64,000 nt of DNA from Diplonema papillatum (Eukaryota > Euglenozoa > Diplonemea > Diplonemida > Diplonemidae): contig JAPJBO010000371.1 of NCBI GenBank assembly GCA_030068145.1, forward strand, positions 124,001-188,000. The letters run 5' to 3'. A program made the position numbers and the translations under genes. Of this stretch, positions 10,110 through 18,604 are shown in pieces. The number at the start of each line of letters is the position of its first letter. The stretch's first letter is position 1. The notes beneath the pieces are model-generated. The model was not told where the DNA came from. It did not search any database and saw only the letters and a program-made list of their open reading frames with translations.

Positions 10110-11478
10110 CCCACCGGTTCTCCCCGATGGTCGCCGTGAGGCTTTCAACTTCGCGGGCTGTCGACGCCGGAACGTTCACCGGCACGTCCCATGCCTGCAG
10201 ACCTCCCACCGACAGTCGTGAGGAGAGTCTCTGCACGAACGAAAGAGCGCACCGGGCGTACGCCAAGGGAAAACGCGTTGTGTACGCGAACCACACCAGA
10301 GCGCCGAACAGCCTGTAGAACGCCCGGGGAGAAACGACTCCGCCCCGGAAAACGGCGAGTTCGGAAGACCGCAGCAGCTTCTCAACCCAAGCAGTGGCCA
10401 TACTGTACCGAGGTGGGCTGCTGGCCAGATCGAACCGCAGCCCCAAAAGGTCGAACTGCGTGAGGGGGATCCCGTACTGGCCTTCGTCGTCGTTGAGGAC
10501 GCAGTTCACCTCACGACATCGCCGGGCGAAACGTGTGAATCTCTCTTCCGCCTCGGCCAAAGAATCGCCCACGATGACAAAATTGTCAACCCACGGGAGA
10601 CCGTCAGTCTCCGGCAGGATGACGCGAGAAGCTCTCTGTGCTATCGCCGGAGCCCAGCTCCAGCCCATGCACATCGCCCTTAAACGGGCTCTGACGAAAC
10701 TCCCACGTGGGCCCGCAAGGTTCATGCCGAAATACCCGCGGACGCCCTCATCCAGTTCGAACTGGTAGAAGTAGCTCTTCGCATCCGCCAGGTAGACGAC
10801 CGCCGAGCTTAGCACCCGATCGATCACGTCGGGCATGGAGGGCAGGAGCATCGGAGGCGGTCGGGGCATGACAGCGTTCAGCTTTCGTCCATCGCACACG
10901 AACCTCTCCCCCCCGCTCTTCTTGGGAACCGTGAATGCGGGGAGCACGACTCTCGGATGCTCGTGTGCTACCTCCGCGACACCGTACTTCAGCAGGTCCG
11001 GAAGGTGGTGTAGCATCCGCCTCGAGGTCCCGCGCGCTATGGCCTCTGAGTGCCAAGAGGAGGCGTCGCGGACTAGTGCGGACTCGAGAGACTCACGCGA
11101 CCTGATAACGTCCAACACGCCTCCGAGTAGGCCGTGTGTATCCATGGCAAGGAGCCTGTCGAGATCCATGAAGGAGGACGTGATGGGCGCTAAATACCCC
11201 TCCGAGCTGCGCTGCGCCGGAGGAGCGGCAAGCTCGTTGACGATGAGGTCGCCCCCGTAGGCGACGGTGACGAAAGGCGTAAAATCCGACGGCGGGGCAT
11301 CGCCGATGCCCCCATGGTGCCGGATCGCTTCCAAAAACGCCGGGGGGGGTACATCCTGCGACAAAGCATCGGGTCCAGGATAGCACTTGGACAGGGGGTT
11401 ACGAGGAGCTCTCTTCGGCGGCCTGTATGGGAAAACCGGTTCCAAAGGGATGCTTACAGGAGGGTTGCCGACGCGCAT
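10042..11478 (-). CDS. Reverse transcriptase of the YR retroelement
   Basis: 478 codons from an ATG at 11478 that overlaps the end of the recombinase frame by about 25 bp. The RT fold is recognisable by its motifs: the fingers block VVLPAFTVPKKSGGERFV, motif A in YLADAKSYFYQFELDE (first catalytic Asp), motif B in AMCMGWSWAPA, and motif C in LPWVDNFVIVGD. Motif C reads VDN where most RTs have xDD, so the second aspartate of the catalytic pair is Asn. That is either lineage-specific or inactivating. LLGLRFD (motif E) and a thumb-like region follow. The last 20-25 codons (below about 10110) are arginine/proline-rich and probably lie past the inversion breakpoint. The RNase H that should follow is on the other strand at 13.5-14.0 kb. 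Confidence 0.85.
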   Translation of the reverse strand: MRVGNPPVSIPLEPVFPYRPPKRAPRNPLSKCYPGPDALSQDVPPPAFLEAIRHHGGIGDAPPSDFTPFVTVAYGGDLIVNELAAPPAQRSSEGYLAPITSSFMDLDRLLAMDTHGLLGGVLDVIRSRESLESALVRDASSWHSEAIARGTSRRMLHHLPDLLKYGVAEVAHEHPRVVLPAFTVPKKSGGERFVCDGRKLNAVMPRPPPMLLPSMPDVIDRVLSSAVVYLADAKSYFYQFELDEGVRGYFGMNLAGPRGSFVRARLRAMCMGWSWAPAIAQRASRVILPETDGLPWVDNFVIVGDSLAEAEERFTRFARRCREVNCVLNDDEGQYGIPLTQFDLLGLRFDLASSPPRYSMATAWVEKLLRSSELAVFRGGVVSPRAFYRLFGALVWFAYTTRFPLAYARCALSFVQRLSSRLSVGGLQAWDVPVNVPASTAREVESLTATIGENRWVTRVGTRGGTRPRKRRHPPPTG

Positions 11479-12686
11479 GCCGTCTCCCGGACGAGGGGCA
11501 CCTCCGCCTCCGGGAGGTAGCGTACCAAAGCGTCCTGGGTCGCGTGGCGGGACACCCTTTGGAGCGTGTCGAGGTCGACGCCCATTTTTAGGAGGCGAAA
11601 CAGCGCCCCCCGGCGGAGAGAGTGCCCCGTCAGGGCCTGATTCGACCTCTTCAACGCCGCTACGACGCGGCGAAACGTCACGCCCGCGAAAATGCGCTGA
11701 CCCGGGCGTGCGGAGCGGAGGAGAGATCGGAGAGTCTCGTCCTCCTCCGGTGGAAGGACCACGCCGGTCACTTGTCCCAAACGGAAGGGGTCCGACTTCG
11801 AACCGACCCAGTTCACGGACCAGAAGTCGGGGCTCTCGGTCACGTTCCGGGCCTCCCTGGTGAGAACGTCGTCCACCCGGGCTGCTCCCTGCCACGCGAG
11901 AGTGATGGCCAGACGCATCACGGGATCCGTCTCGAGGCGCACGGCGCGCGCCACATCCTCTTTCGTCGCCGGAACTGCCTGCTTGGCGGGACGCAAGGCA
12001 CCCGCCCTCTTCAGGGATCGGATGAAGTCTCGAACCAGCTGGCTCTCTATGGGCCGACCGAGTCGCCTCTCCGCGGACTGTATGTTGACCACATACTGTA
12101 CCGCGGTGGATGTCGAGATGCTGTTGGGCTCGCGCGACAAGAGACGCGTCACGAACAGAACGACCGCCGTCGGAACGTCCAACGGCGTACCGAATCGCGT
12201 CTCCCAGTGACGGCGGAACTCTAGGAAACGCCGGTATACCGAATGAACGCCGCGTCGCGTCGACAACGCCAGCGCGTCGCCGATGTACGAGTTGGCCTTG
12301 CCAACAAGTCTCTCCCGCTCGCCGTTCGACAGCGGAGGTTCCAACAAGAGCGCCCGACCACCGGATGTCGCGCGCGGAGGTGGGGGGAACCGGTCCAAGA
12401 CACTCACCGAGACCCCTTCCTCCTGCTGCCGGCGCGTGCCCCGTCCGCCTGAGGAGGGGGGGCTGCGCTGTGGGGAGGGGCAGCGCGGTGCAGGGTGCTC
12501 TCCGCGAGCCGCACCATCCCCTCTTGGTCGGAGGTGTCGTCCATCAGATGTAGGATGCACGAGAGGTGGTGGAGGAGGTGCTGCCCGTCGTTCGCCAGGG
12601 CCTGCGACCCATTTAGGACTTCCGCAAAAATATCGCGGATGTGGACGAGGAGCAGCGACTTCTCGACCGGCCCGTAGGACAGCCAC
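11454..12686 (-). CDS. Tyrosine recombinase of the YR retroelement
   Basis: The C-terminal 300 residues form a phage-integrase-type tyrosine recombinase. It has an N-terminal SAM-like core-binding region (from about LSNGERERLVGKA). The catalytic domain has all expected residues: Arg in GAARVDDVL, HxxR in TGHSLRRGA, His in VSRHATQD and the nucleophile Tyr in ALVRYLPE. It would cut and join the circular cDNA at the target. The first 90-100 codons of the open frame overlap the end of gag in another frame and look proline/arginine-rich, so the true start is uncertain. Translation may come from a -1 frameshift or reinitiation near the gag stop at 12404. All catalytic residues are intact, so the enzyme could be active. 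Confidence 0.85.
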   Translation of the reverse strand: MAVLRAGREVAAPRPHPRYFCGSPKWVAGPGERRAAPPPPPLVHPTSDGRHLRPRGDGAARGEHPAPRCPSPQRSPPSSGGRGTRRQQEEGVSVSVLDRFPPPPRATSGGRALLLEPPLSNGERERLVGKANSYIGDALALSTRRGVHSVYRRFLEFRRHWETRFGTPLDVPTAVVLFVTRLLSREPNSISTSTAVQYVVNIQSAERRLGRPIESQLVRDFIRSLKRAGALRPAKQAVPATKEDVARAVRLETDPVMRLAITLAWQGAARVDDVLTREARNVTESPDFWSVNWVGSKSDPFRLGQVTGVVLPPEEDETLRSLLRSARPGQRIFAGVTFRRVVAALKRSNQALTGHSLRRGALFRLLKMGVDLDTLQRVSRHATQDALVRYLPEAEVPLVRETACASATLL

Positions 12687-13630
12687 ACGCGGGGGTCGAG
12701 GAGCCCGGGGCCCGGGGTGATCAGCGCTGGTTGGGATTGAACGGACCCGCGCTCCAGCGCGTCGAGCGGGTCCTGCTGAAAAACCTCCGTCTGGGAGGGT
12801 GCCGAGAAATGTTGCCCCGCGAAGGGGTTCTCCTGAGCCGGTAGGGAGGGCTGCGTCGGCGCCGGAACGGGAGCCGGCGGCTGGGGGGCAGAGAAGGGCG
12901 CCGGAGTATGGCCTGCCCCCGCGTGGTGAGACCCGAACGGGACGCGCGAGGCATCGACGAGGGGAGGCGGAGGCGGCACCTCCATGCCGCGCTGGACAGA
13001 TGGACGCTGAGGGGCTGGGGGCGAGGAGCGTTCCACGAGCGCCAGCACCATCGCGGTGAGGCGCTCCACCTGGCTCTCCAGGCGCCGGATGTCGTCCGGG
13101 CGTTCCGCAAACGTCACCCGCCTCGCGGGTGTGTCCTGCACGTCGACCTGCAGGGCCCGGGCGACCTCTTCGTCCCCCTCCGGTGTTCCCGGGAGCGGAA
13201 TCCCCGAGGGGGTGCGCGGAGCAGCAGCGGAAGACGAGGCGGCGGAGGGGTCGGCCGCGGCAGCAGCAGCAGAGGTGGCGGCAGTCGAGGAGGCGTGGGC
13301 CGCCGCTGCGGCCGCGGCGGCGGAGAAAGCGGCGTAATCCGCCGAGTCCGAGTGCGCGGCGTCAGCGGAGCGGCCAGGCAGCCGAGGGGAGGGGCCTTCG
13401 TGGTGGGCCGGCGACACTGAGTGTACCAGCTCTTCGAAGTCCGCAGGGGTGGCCGTGGGCGCGGACGCGCACGCCAACCAAGCCAACACCCACTGCGCCG
13501 TCCCGCTCGGCGGCTCCTCGCCCCCCAGGGCCCCTAACAGAGACCTCGGGGCAGTCGATCCGACTATGGTCCGACGCCTCCTCAAAAGAATGGGCGGCGC
13601 TGCTCGAGGGTGAACCCGAACGGGTGTCAC
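12404..13630 (-). CDS. Gag-like protein of the YR retroelement (5' end cut by inversion)
   Basis: A long minus-strand frame. The genuine part starts near 13510 (AQWVLAWLACASAPTATPAD) and ends at the stop at 12404. It contains an alanine-rich low-complexity stretch, a short coiled coil (RRLESQVERLTAMVLALVER), a proline-rich linker and a helical C-terminal domain (about 130 residues) with a basic tail. I infer gag from its position, its size and the absence of enzymatic motifs. The first 35-40 codons run antisense to RNase H and are not real gag; the true N-terminus is on the plus strand at 9936. The stop overlaps the recombinase frame. Confidence 0.6.
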   Translation of the reverse strand: MTPVRVHPRAAPPILLRRRRTIVGSTAPRSLLGALGGEEPPSGTAQWVLAWLACASAPTATPADFEELVHSVSPAHHEGPSPRLPGRSADAAHSDSADYAAFSAAAAAAAAHASSTAATSAAAAAADPSAASSSAAAPRTPSGIPLPGTPEGDEEVARALQVDVQDTPARRVTFAERPDDIRRLESQVERLTAMVLALVERSSPPAPQRPSVQRGMEVPPPPPLVDASRVPFGSHHAGAGHTPAPFSAPQPPAPVPAPTQPSLPAQENPFAGQHFSAPSQTEVFQQDPLDALERGSVQSQPALITPGPGLLDPRVWLSYGPVEKSLLLVHIRDIFAEVLNGSQALANDGQHLLHHLSCILHLMDDTSDQEGMVRLAESTLHRAAPPHSAAPPPQADGARAGSRRKGSR

Positions 13631-14001
13631 AGGGTATTTTCTTTGGTCACTTCGCAGAAAAGCACATTTTTTTGAAAGAGCTTTTCGCAGTGTTGAAAGG
13701 CCTCGAGCTAGCCGTTAGAACACACCGTGGAGTGTCCGTAGAGCTGATGGTAGACAACCTACCGGCGGTTCATTGCCTGAACAAGGGCCACTCGAAGAAT
13801 TACGCGGCGAACATAATACTGTCGCGCATTTTCGATCTGGCCCGAGAGTACGGACTTGAGCTCACGGCTACGTGGGTGCCGACCCACGAACAGAGGGCGG
13901 ACGAGTACACCCGGGGTACCCAGGCGAAAGAAAACGCGACGCCTGGATGGTGGTTACCGAAGGAGGAAGATCTCTCGCCTCCTCCGGATCTGACTACTTG
14001 A
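13504..14001 (+). CDS. RNase H domain of the YR retroelement, on the opposite strand to RT
   Basis: The plus-strand frame contains a complete DIRS-type RNase H. The four acidic residues are Asp in IRLWSDASSKEW, Glu in FLKELFAVLKG, Asp in VELMVDNLPAVHCLNKGHS and Asp in EQRADEYTRG. It ends with TGA at 13999-14001. The frame is open upstream of 13504, but there it runs antisense to gag. The domain has no start codon of its own and should be fused to the C-terminus of RT; its orientation is the main evidence that the middle of the element was inverted. As it stands it is unlikely to be translated. Confidence 0.8.
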   Translation, partial: RSAAPRPPGPLTETSGQSIRLWSDASSKEWAALLEGEPERVSQGIFFGHFAEKHIFLKELFAVLKGLELAVRTHRGVSVELMVDNLPAVHCLNKGHSKNYAANIILSRIFDLAREYGLELTATWVPTHEQRADEYTRGTQAKENATPGWWLPKEEDLSPPPDLTT

Positions 14002-14033
14002 AAGGCCACGGCGTGGTCCCTGGGGGTCCTGGA

Positions 14034-14137
14034 TGGTGTAAGCGAAGAACAAATCAGATTGTGTTTGTATTGTATTTGCCCCTTACCTCTATATTTCCCC
14101 CCTTCCATTCGGAGTCGAAGCAGCTACGTCGAGTATT
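14034..14137 (+). repeat. Right half of the interrupted target repeat, beginning with the 20-bp duplication
   Basis: Matches 8027-8131 base for base or nearly so. 14034-14053 is the right copy of the 20-bp direct repeat. After 14137 the sequence diverges into a (TC)n run, so the repeat ends here. Confidence 0.85.
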
Positions 14138-14313
14138 TTGTCTCTCTCTCTCTCTCTCTCGCGCTGACTTCATTGTTGCTCGCTTGCCGTTAAAAAAAAA
14201 ACGTGCCGGTGGGCAGCATTCCCGAGACAACCTCGTCCTTAAGCGGAACAACCAACAAGTTCCATTCGTCCTTCTCCCCCCTTCCGCGACTAAGATTTCC
14301 CCCCCCTGCACAG

Positions 14314-17158
14314 CATCGCCGCCGGACTCCACGAATTGGCCAAATTGATGGGCTCGCGCTCGTTCAGTTTGTTCAAGGGGGTGTTCATGACGCTCCTGCA
14401 GGACAAGGACCCCGCGGTGCAGGACAAGCTGATCCAGAACATGAGCACGCTGCTGAACATGTTCAGCGAACAGGCGCCGACCCCCGACGAGAAGGAGCGG
14501 TACTTCTCGCAGCTGGTGCCCCCGCTGCTGCAGTGGTGGGAGAACAGCGCCGTGAAGTCCACGTGGCGGATGGAGAACATCCACCGGCACCTCGAAGACT
14601 TCCCGGACTACTTCACGCAGGCGCAGCTGCACACCACGTTCATCCCCCTCCTCCTCAAGCAGCTCAGCACCGGCCCGCGTGCCTTGGTGCCCCGCAGCTC
14701 GCGCATGTTGATGCTCTTCTGTCGCCGGCTGTCCAGCGCTCCGCAGGAAGACACCGTGTTCTCGAAGTTGGTTTCCGACTTTGCCAAGAGCCCGTATGTA
14801 TCCTCCCCCCCATGCGTTCCTTCCCTCGTTCCAATTGGAATCGGTAGAATCATCTCACAGAGCTTGGGTTAGAATGCAAGGAATCTGTGGCGATAATCTG
14901 CATCGCCGGCGTCGCGGTTATCTCTTCGCACGTGATGTGTCATGCTTTCTTCACAGAGAGTTGCGTTCGCGGGAACGGGTTTGCCACTTGTTCGTTTTCC
15001 AAGCTGCTGCAAGCGAGTCCCTGCCAACGCTGGAGCGTCCCAAAAGTTTTCTGGCTCGAAAGAATTGCCGGCCCGAACCTATTCCGGTCCAGAAATATTG
15101 TCGTTTGGGATGGTTTGAATCCAATCCCAGTGGTTCATGTACGCGATAGATCTCGAAGCTCACCAACTACAACTACCGTGAACAAGCAGGTCGTATTGGA
15201 ATCGCCTCGCTTTCATCGAGGTGTGCCACAGCGCTCTGGAGTTCTACAGCAAGAAGTCTTTCAGAGACCGGCTTCTTCCATCGGCACTCGAGCTGGCCAA
15301 CGACCCCGTCAGCGCTGTTCGACGGCGACTGTGCATGCTGCTGTCGAGCATCAAACGCGTTCTGCTGCCGCCGGCCGGAGTCGACCATCTAACAAGTCTT
15401 ATTCAGGTAGCGCCCCGTTCTTGTTGCCGTGTAACCCGGCTTCTCGGCTGCTCCCCTACCGGCGATAAATTTCCGGGCAGGCGTGCACGATCAGCATAAG
15501 GCGAACTTTGAGTGCGTAGCCCCTCCGAAGAAAGGTGTTACTTGCACGATCAGTGCAAGAGAACTGCGAAACAAGGGATAGAGTATGAGCCAACCGGGGC
15601 TTGCTCCGTGCGTTCTCCTTGAGCCCGCAAGGCGGGGATGTGTTTCAGTGGCACATATGCTCAGGAGCCAGCCTAGAAAAGGTTTGCACATGCGTAGCAA
15701 CATTTTGAGACGTAGAACACCGTGTGTTGCCATTGTATGACATTGCGCTGATATCGTACGCCGTAGAACTTTGTGCAGCATCGTATCATCATGTTGCCAT
15801 CGTATCGATATCTCGATATCGTAGAACATTGTGTAGCATCGTATCATCATGTTGCCATCGTTTCGATATCTCGATATCGTAGAACATTGTGTAGCATCGT
15901 ATCATCATGTTGCCATTGTATGCCAGCATTAAAGCATCGTGGTCAGACCACCGTCTTGAAAACGGACGCGATCCCATTCAGCTGCGAACTGCACAGGTTG
16001 TATCGACGCTGCGACTGGACAGCAACACGGAAGTTCTGGAGGCAATTCAACCCGCAAGCGAGGAAATTGACCGAATAGACAAACGGTTACGTTCGGCTCA
16101 AATCGAGGTCGACGCCTCCGACGCCGCTAAAGAAGCTGAGGAGCTTGCCTTGAGGGACGCCGCTCTCGAGCAGGTAGACCCTTTTGTTTTTAGTAATAAG
16201 ACGCCTGTGTTGCGGTGAATGCAGCCACGCGGCCTTGCCCACCCATTGCAGACCCTATTCACGTCTCCATCAAGCGACTTCGGTGAAGATACGGCTCGTG
16301 ATACGGGATGGTCACCGTCTTGCGAATGGGTGCAAACGCCTCGGTGAGCACCTGCGTTCCGCTTCGAGCAATGGCTCCTCGTTTCTCCAGCAGTTGCCCA
16401 GTGCTGCTTCCACCGATGACTCCGTCACTGACTTCTTGTCTCGTTCTATCGTCTTGATGCTTGCGATACGTCATCGATCTTACAAGCTGAGGGCCTGCTC
16501 GCCTGCTACTATTTGTGTATCTAACGTCCACCGGGCGACTTTGGCACTGACATGGCATGTTCACAGTCTTGCGAGTGGATGTAAACGCCTCGGTGAGAGC
16601 AATGGCTCCTCGTTTTCTCGCAGTTGCCCAGTGCTGCTTCCACCGATACGACCCCATCTCTGACCGATTTCTTGTCTCGTTCTATCGTCTTGATGCTTGC
16701 GATACGTCATCGGTCTCACAAGCTGAGGGCCTGCTCGCCTGCTCACTATTCGTGTGTTCAATTGAGCGAGGCGGCTCCCTGTACACCAACTCGTATCTCT
16801 CTCGCTCTCTCTGTAATTATGTTGTGGCCTTGCACCGGTAAGCAACCCTCTCTCTCACGCACAGGACAAGCTGGAGCGCCGCCAGAAGATACGCGACATG
16901 CTGCAGAACGATCGCCTGGAGAAAGAGAAGAATTTCCAGGAGGGCAGGCGCAACGGCAAGCGCAACTCGAGCGACTCGACTACTCGGCTCCCGCCAGCCC
17001 CGTCTGGTTCCGTCGTTCGGCAGCCCGTAGGCGGCATAGCCGTCTCGCAGCGTCTGACGGGTCGAACGAGCTCCGAGAAGAAGAGGTATGCGTGGAGTGT
17101 CGCGTTCGGCCGGGTGGTTGCTCATGAACACGAACGTCGTCGCAAGTACCGTAAATAG
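14314..17158 (+). CDS. PPP4R4: PPP4R4, exons 2-5
   Basis: Exons 14314-14793, 15190-15406, 15997-16173 and 16865-17158, all GT-AG with consistent phase (14794 GTATGT, 15407 GTAGCG, 16174 GTAGAC; acceptors CAG/ACAG). Exon 2 carries further HEAT repeats (LFKGVFMTLLQDKDPAVQDK). The exon 2/3 junction gives SYWNRLAFIEVC, which is conserved in animal PPP4R4, followed by SALELANDPVSAVRRRLCML. Exon 4 is a charged helix. Exon 5 begins with a basic coiled coil (DKLERRQKIRDMLQNDRLEK) and ends in a low-complexity tail, as in the animal protein. In exon 5, AAGAG|GTATGC at about 17086 could be a further donor, so the last 24 codons may not be the true C-terminus. Total about 771 residues. Confidence 0.88.
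14864..14970 (+). repeat. Dispersed repeat shared with 20513-20632
   Basis: The two copies share TTAGAATGCAA, then AATCTGCATCGCCGGCG and CTCTTCGCACG, with about 85% identity by eye. This one is in PPP4R4 intron 2 and the other in the gene-free 20-kb region. Confidence 0.75.
15781..15916 (+). repeat. Tandem repeat, 58-bp unit, about 2.4 copies
   Basis: The unit begins TCGTATCATCATGTTGCCAT and contains the palindrome ATCGATATCTCGATAT. It starts at 15781, 15839 and 15897. It lies in PPP4R4 intron 3, with a weaker partial unit upstream at about 15725-15780. Confidence 0.9.
16319..16745 (+). repeat. Tandem duplication of about 245 bp in PPP4R4 intron 4
   Basis: The block starting TCTTGCGAATGGGTG at 16319 returns at 16567. 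The two share GCAGTTGCCCAGTGCTGCTT and CTTGATGCTTGCGATACGTC, with small indels between copies. Non-coding. Confidence 0.85.
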
Positions 17159-17481
17159 GTTTATTAGTGAAGCCTCAGGGGCTTTATTCGTGAGCGGTCA
17201 TATGAGTGAAGTTTTCAACTCATAGTTAGTGAACATTCGACCGTTCACTAATCAAAACGGGCCTTCTGAGTGCGCTTGGCATACCGGAGAGCAAGGCCCT
17301 GGCATCTTTCACAACCACTTGGGTGTGTATTACTGACAAGAAACTGGCCATGGAGTGGGAACGCTACCCCGACTAGCACGAAGGCGCAGAGGACCCCGTT
17401 TTTATTAGTGAGCGATCAAATTAGCGAAGTTTTTGGCTGAGTTTGGCGTTCAGGTACACGAGGACCTACGACCTACTTGTT

Positions 17482-17815
17482 ATGAAATAGCAAGTGGGTT
17501 CACACGATGTAATGATAGCATGTGATCACCTGGGGTTGACCGCATCTAAAGGTGGTCACATGCAGTAGTGAAGTGGGTCGTGTAGATCCTCGGGAGGACA
17601 CGAAACACGAAACTCACCGGAGCACTACTGGTGCACTGTATGAAATAGCAAGTGGGTTCACACGATGTAATGATAACATGTGATCACATGGGGTTGACCG
17701 AATTTAAAGGTGATCACATGCTATGTCACATGTCCTGTCTCATATGAAGTGGTCGTGAAGATCCTCGGGAGGACACGGAACACGAAACTCACCGGAGCAG
17801 TACTGGTGCCCTGGA
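17482..17815 (+). repeat. Tandem duplication, units of about 159 and 175 bp
   Basis: Both units begin TGAAATAGCAAGTGGGTTCA (17482 and 17641) and end with the block GATCCTCGGGAGGACACG followed by ACGAAACTCACCGGAGCA. Each contains near-palindromic CATGTGATCACATG-type sequence. Confidence 0.88.
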
Positions 17816-18543
17816 CAAGATAACACGGAGCAGAGCGCTTGAGGACGCAGCACAGCCCGATCCTGATTTAGGCGGCGTCCGCAGTGCCCTCCCCTGCATT
17901 TCGCGTTCCTGTAGTGAAACGAACCGACAGCAAAACCCGCAGGAACAGCCACGCACCCCGCACACCGTCAGCGAAGCGGTAGCCTCGATGTGCTCGAGCC
18001 ACGGTTCCCAAGACATGCCCACGCGCCGACACGCCGGCGGCACCACGCTTTGCTTGCCGTCGCCCGCATTCACGAAGACAAGATACAGCGCTCTCCCTGT
18101 TCGCGACGGTGGCTATTGACGTCGCGTGATACCACCAACTAGTTCGAGGTCGTCTGGGCACAAATGGTACCTTCGGGTCGAACCGGCGACCAAAACGAAG
18201 ATCATTCGCCGCAAGAACGATTCCGCAAGGACGTCGTTCTCCCCGTTTTTTTTTCTCGTGAACCAGCGTACATATGGTCGCGACCGCACGTTTAGCCGGT
18301 CAGTTTGAGTCCTTCTGGTCAATGACCGCAACTTGGCTGGCAGGGTTTTGGCGGCCAGGAGGTGCGGCCGATGGCCGCGCCCCCGCACATGATCGTTCCA
18401 CTGTGTATCCCGCGGTCGGTACAAGTGGTGGTAGCTGGTCTCGGGAGCTCAAGATCATCCTCCAACCTAAATCGGTCATGCATCCGAATCACGTAGGGGA
18501 TGCTTCGGCACAACCCTGCTGAGGGAACTCACGCGCAGTCAGC

Positions 18544-18604
18544 CTCTGCTCTGCTCTGCTCTGCTCTGCTCTGCTCTGCTCTGCTCTGCTCTGCTCTGCT
18601 CTGT
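18544..18604 (+). repeat. (CTCTG)n pentanucleotide microsatellite
   Basis: About 12 perfect copies of the 5-mer with a short degenerate end. Confidence 0.95.

Larger units (their letters stand above)
9931..14033. mobile_element. Tyrosine-recombinase (DIRS/VIPER-like) retroelement, 4.1 kb, internally inverted
   Basis: The element encodes a gag-like protein, a tyrosine recombinase, a reverse transcriptase and an RNase H. That set defines YR retrotransposons, which integrate through a circular DNA and a tyrosine recombinase, not a DDE integrase. The start of gag (9936-about 10100) and RNase H (about 13504-14001) are on the plus strand, while the rest of gag, YR and RT are on the minus strand between them. 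Re-inverting about 10.1-13.5 kb would give a continuous plus-strand order gag-YR-RT-RH. The element is nearly all coding: the gag ATG is 5 bp from the left edge and the RNase H stop is 32 bp from the right edge. I see no long terminal repeats. It is inserted in PPP4R4 intron 1. Confidence 0.85.

Noticed and set aside
10835..12553. Plus-strand frames within the YR retroelement (for example 11622-12224 and 12110-12553)
   Set aside because: Antisense shadows of RT, YR and gag, which have motif support on the minus strand.
18150..18200. tRNA-like B-box (GGTTCGACCC on the minus strand)
   Set aside because: The flanking bases do not form a T-stem, and no acceptor stem or A-box is at the right distance.
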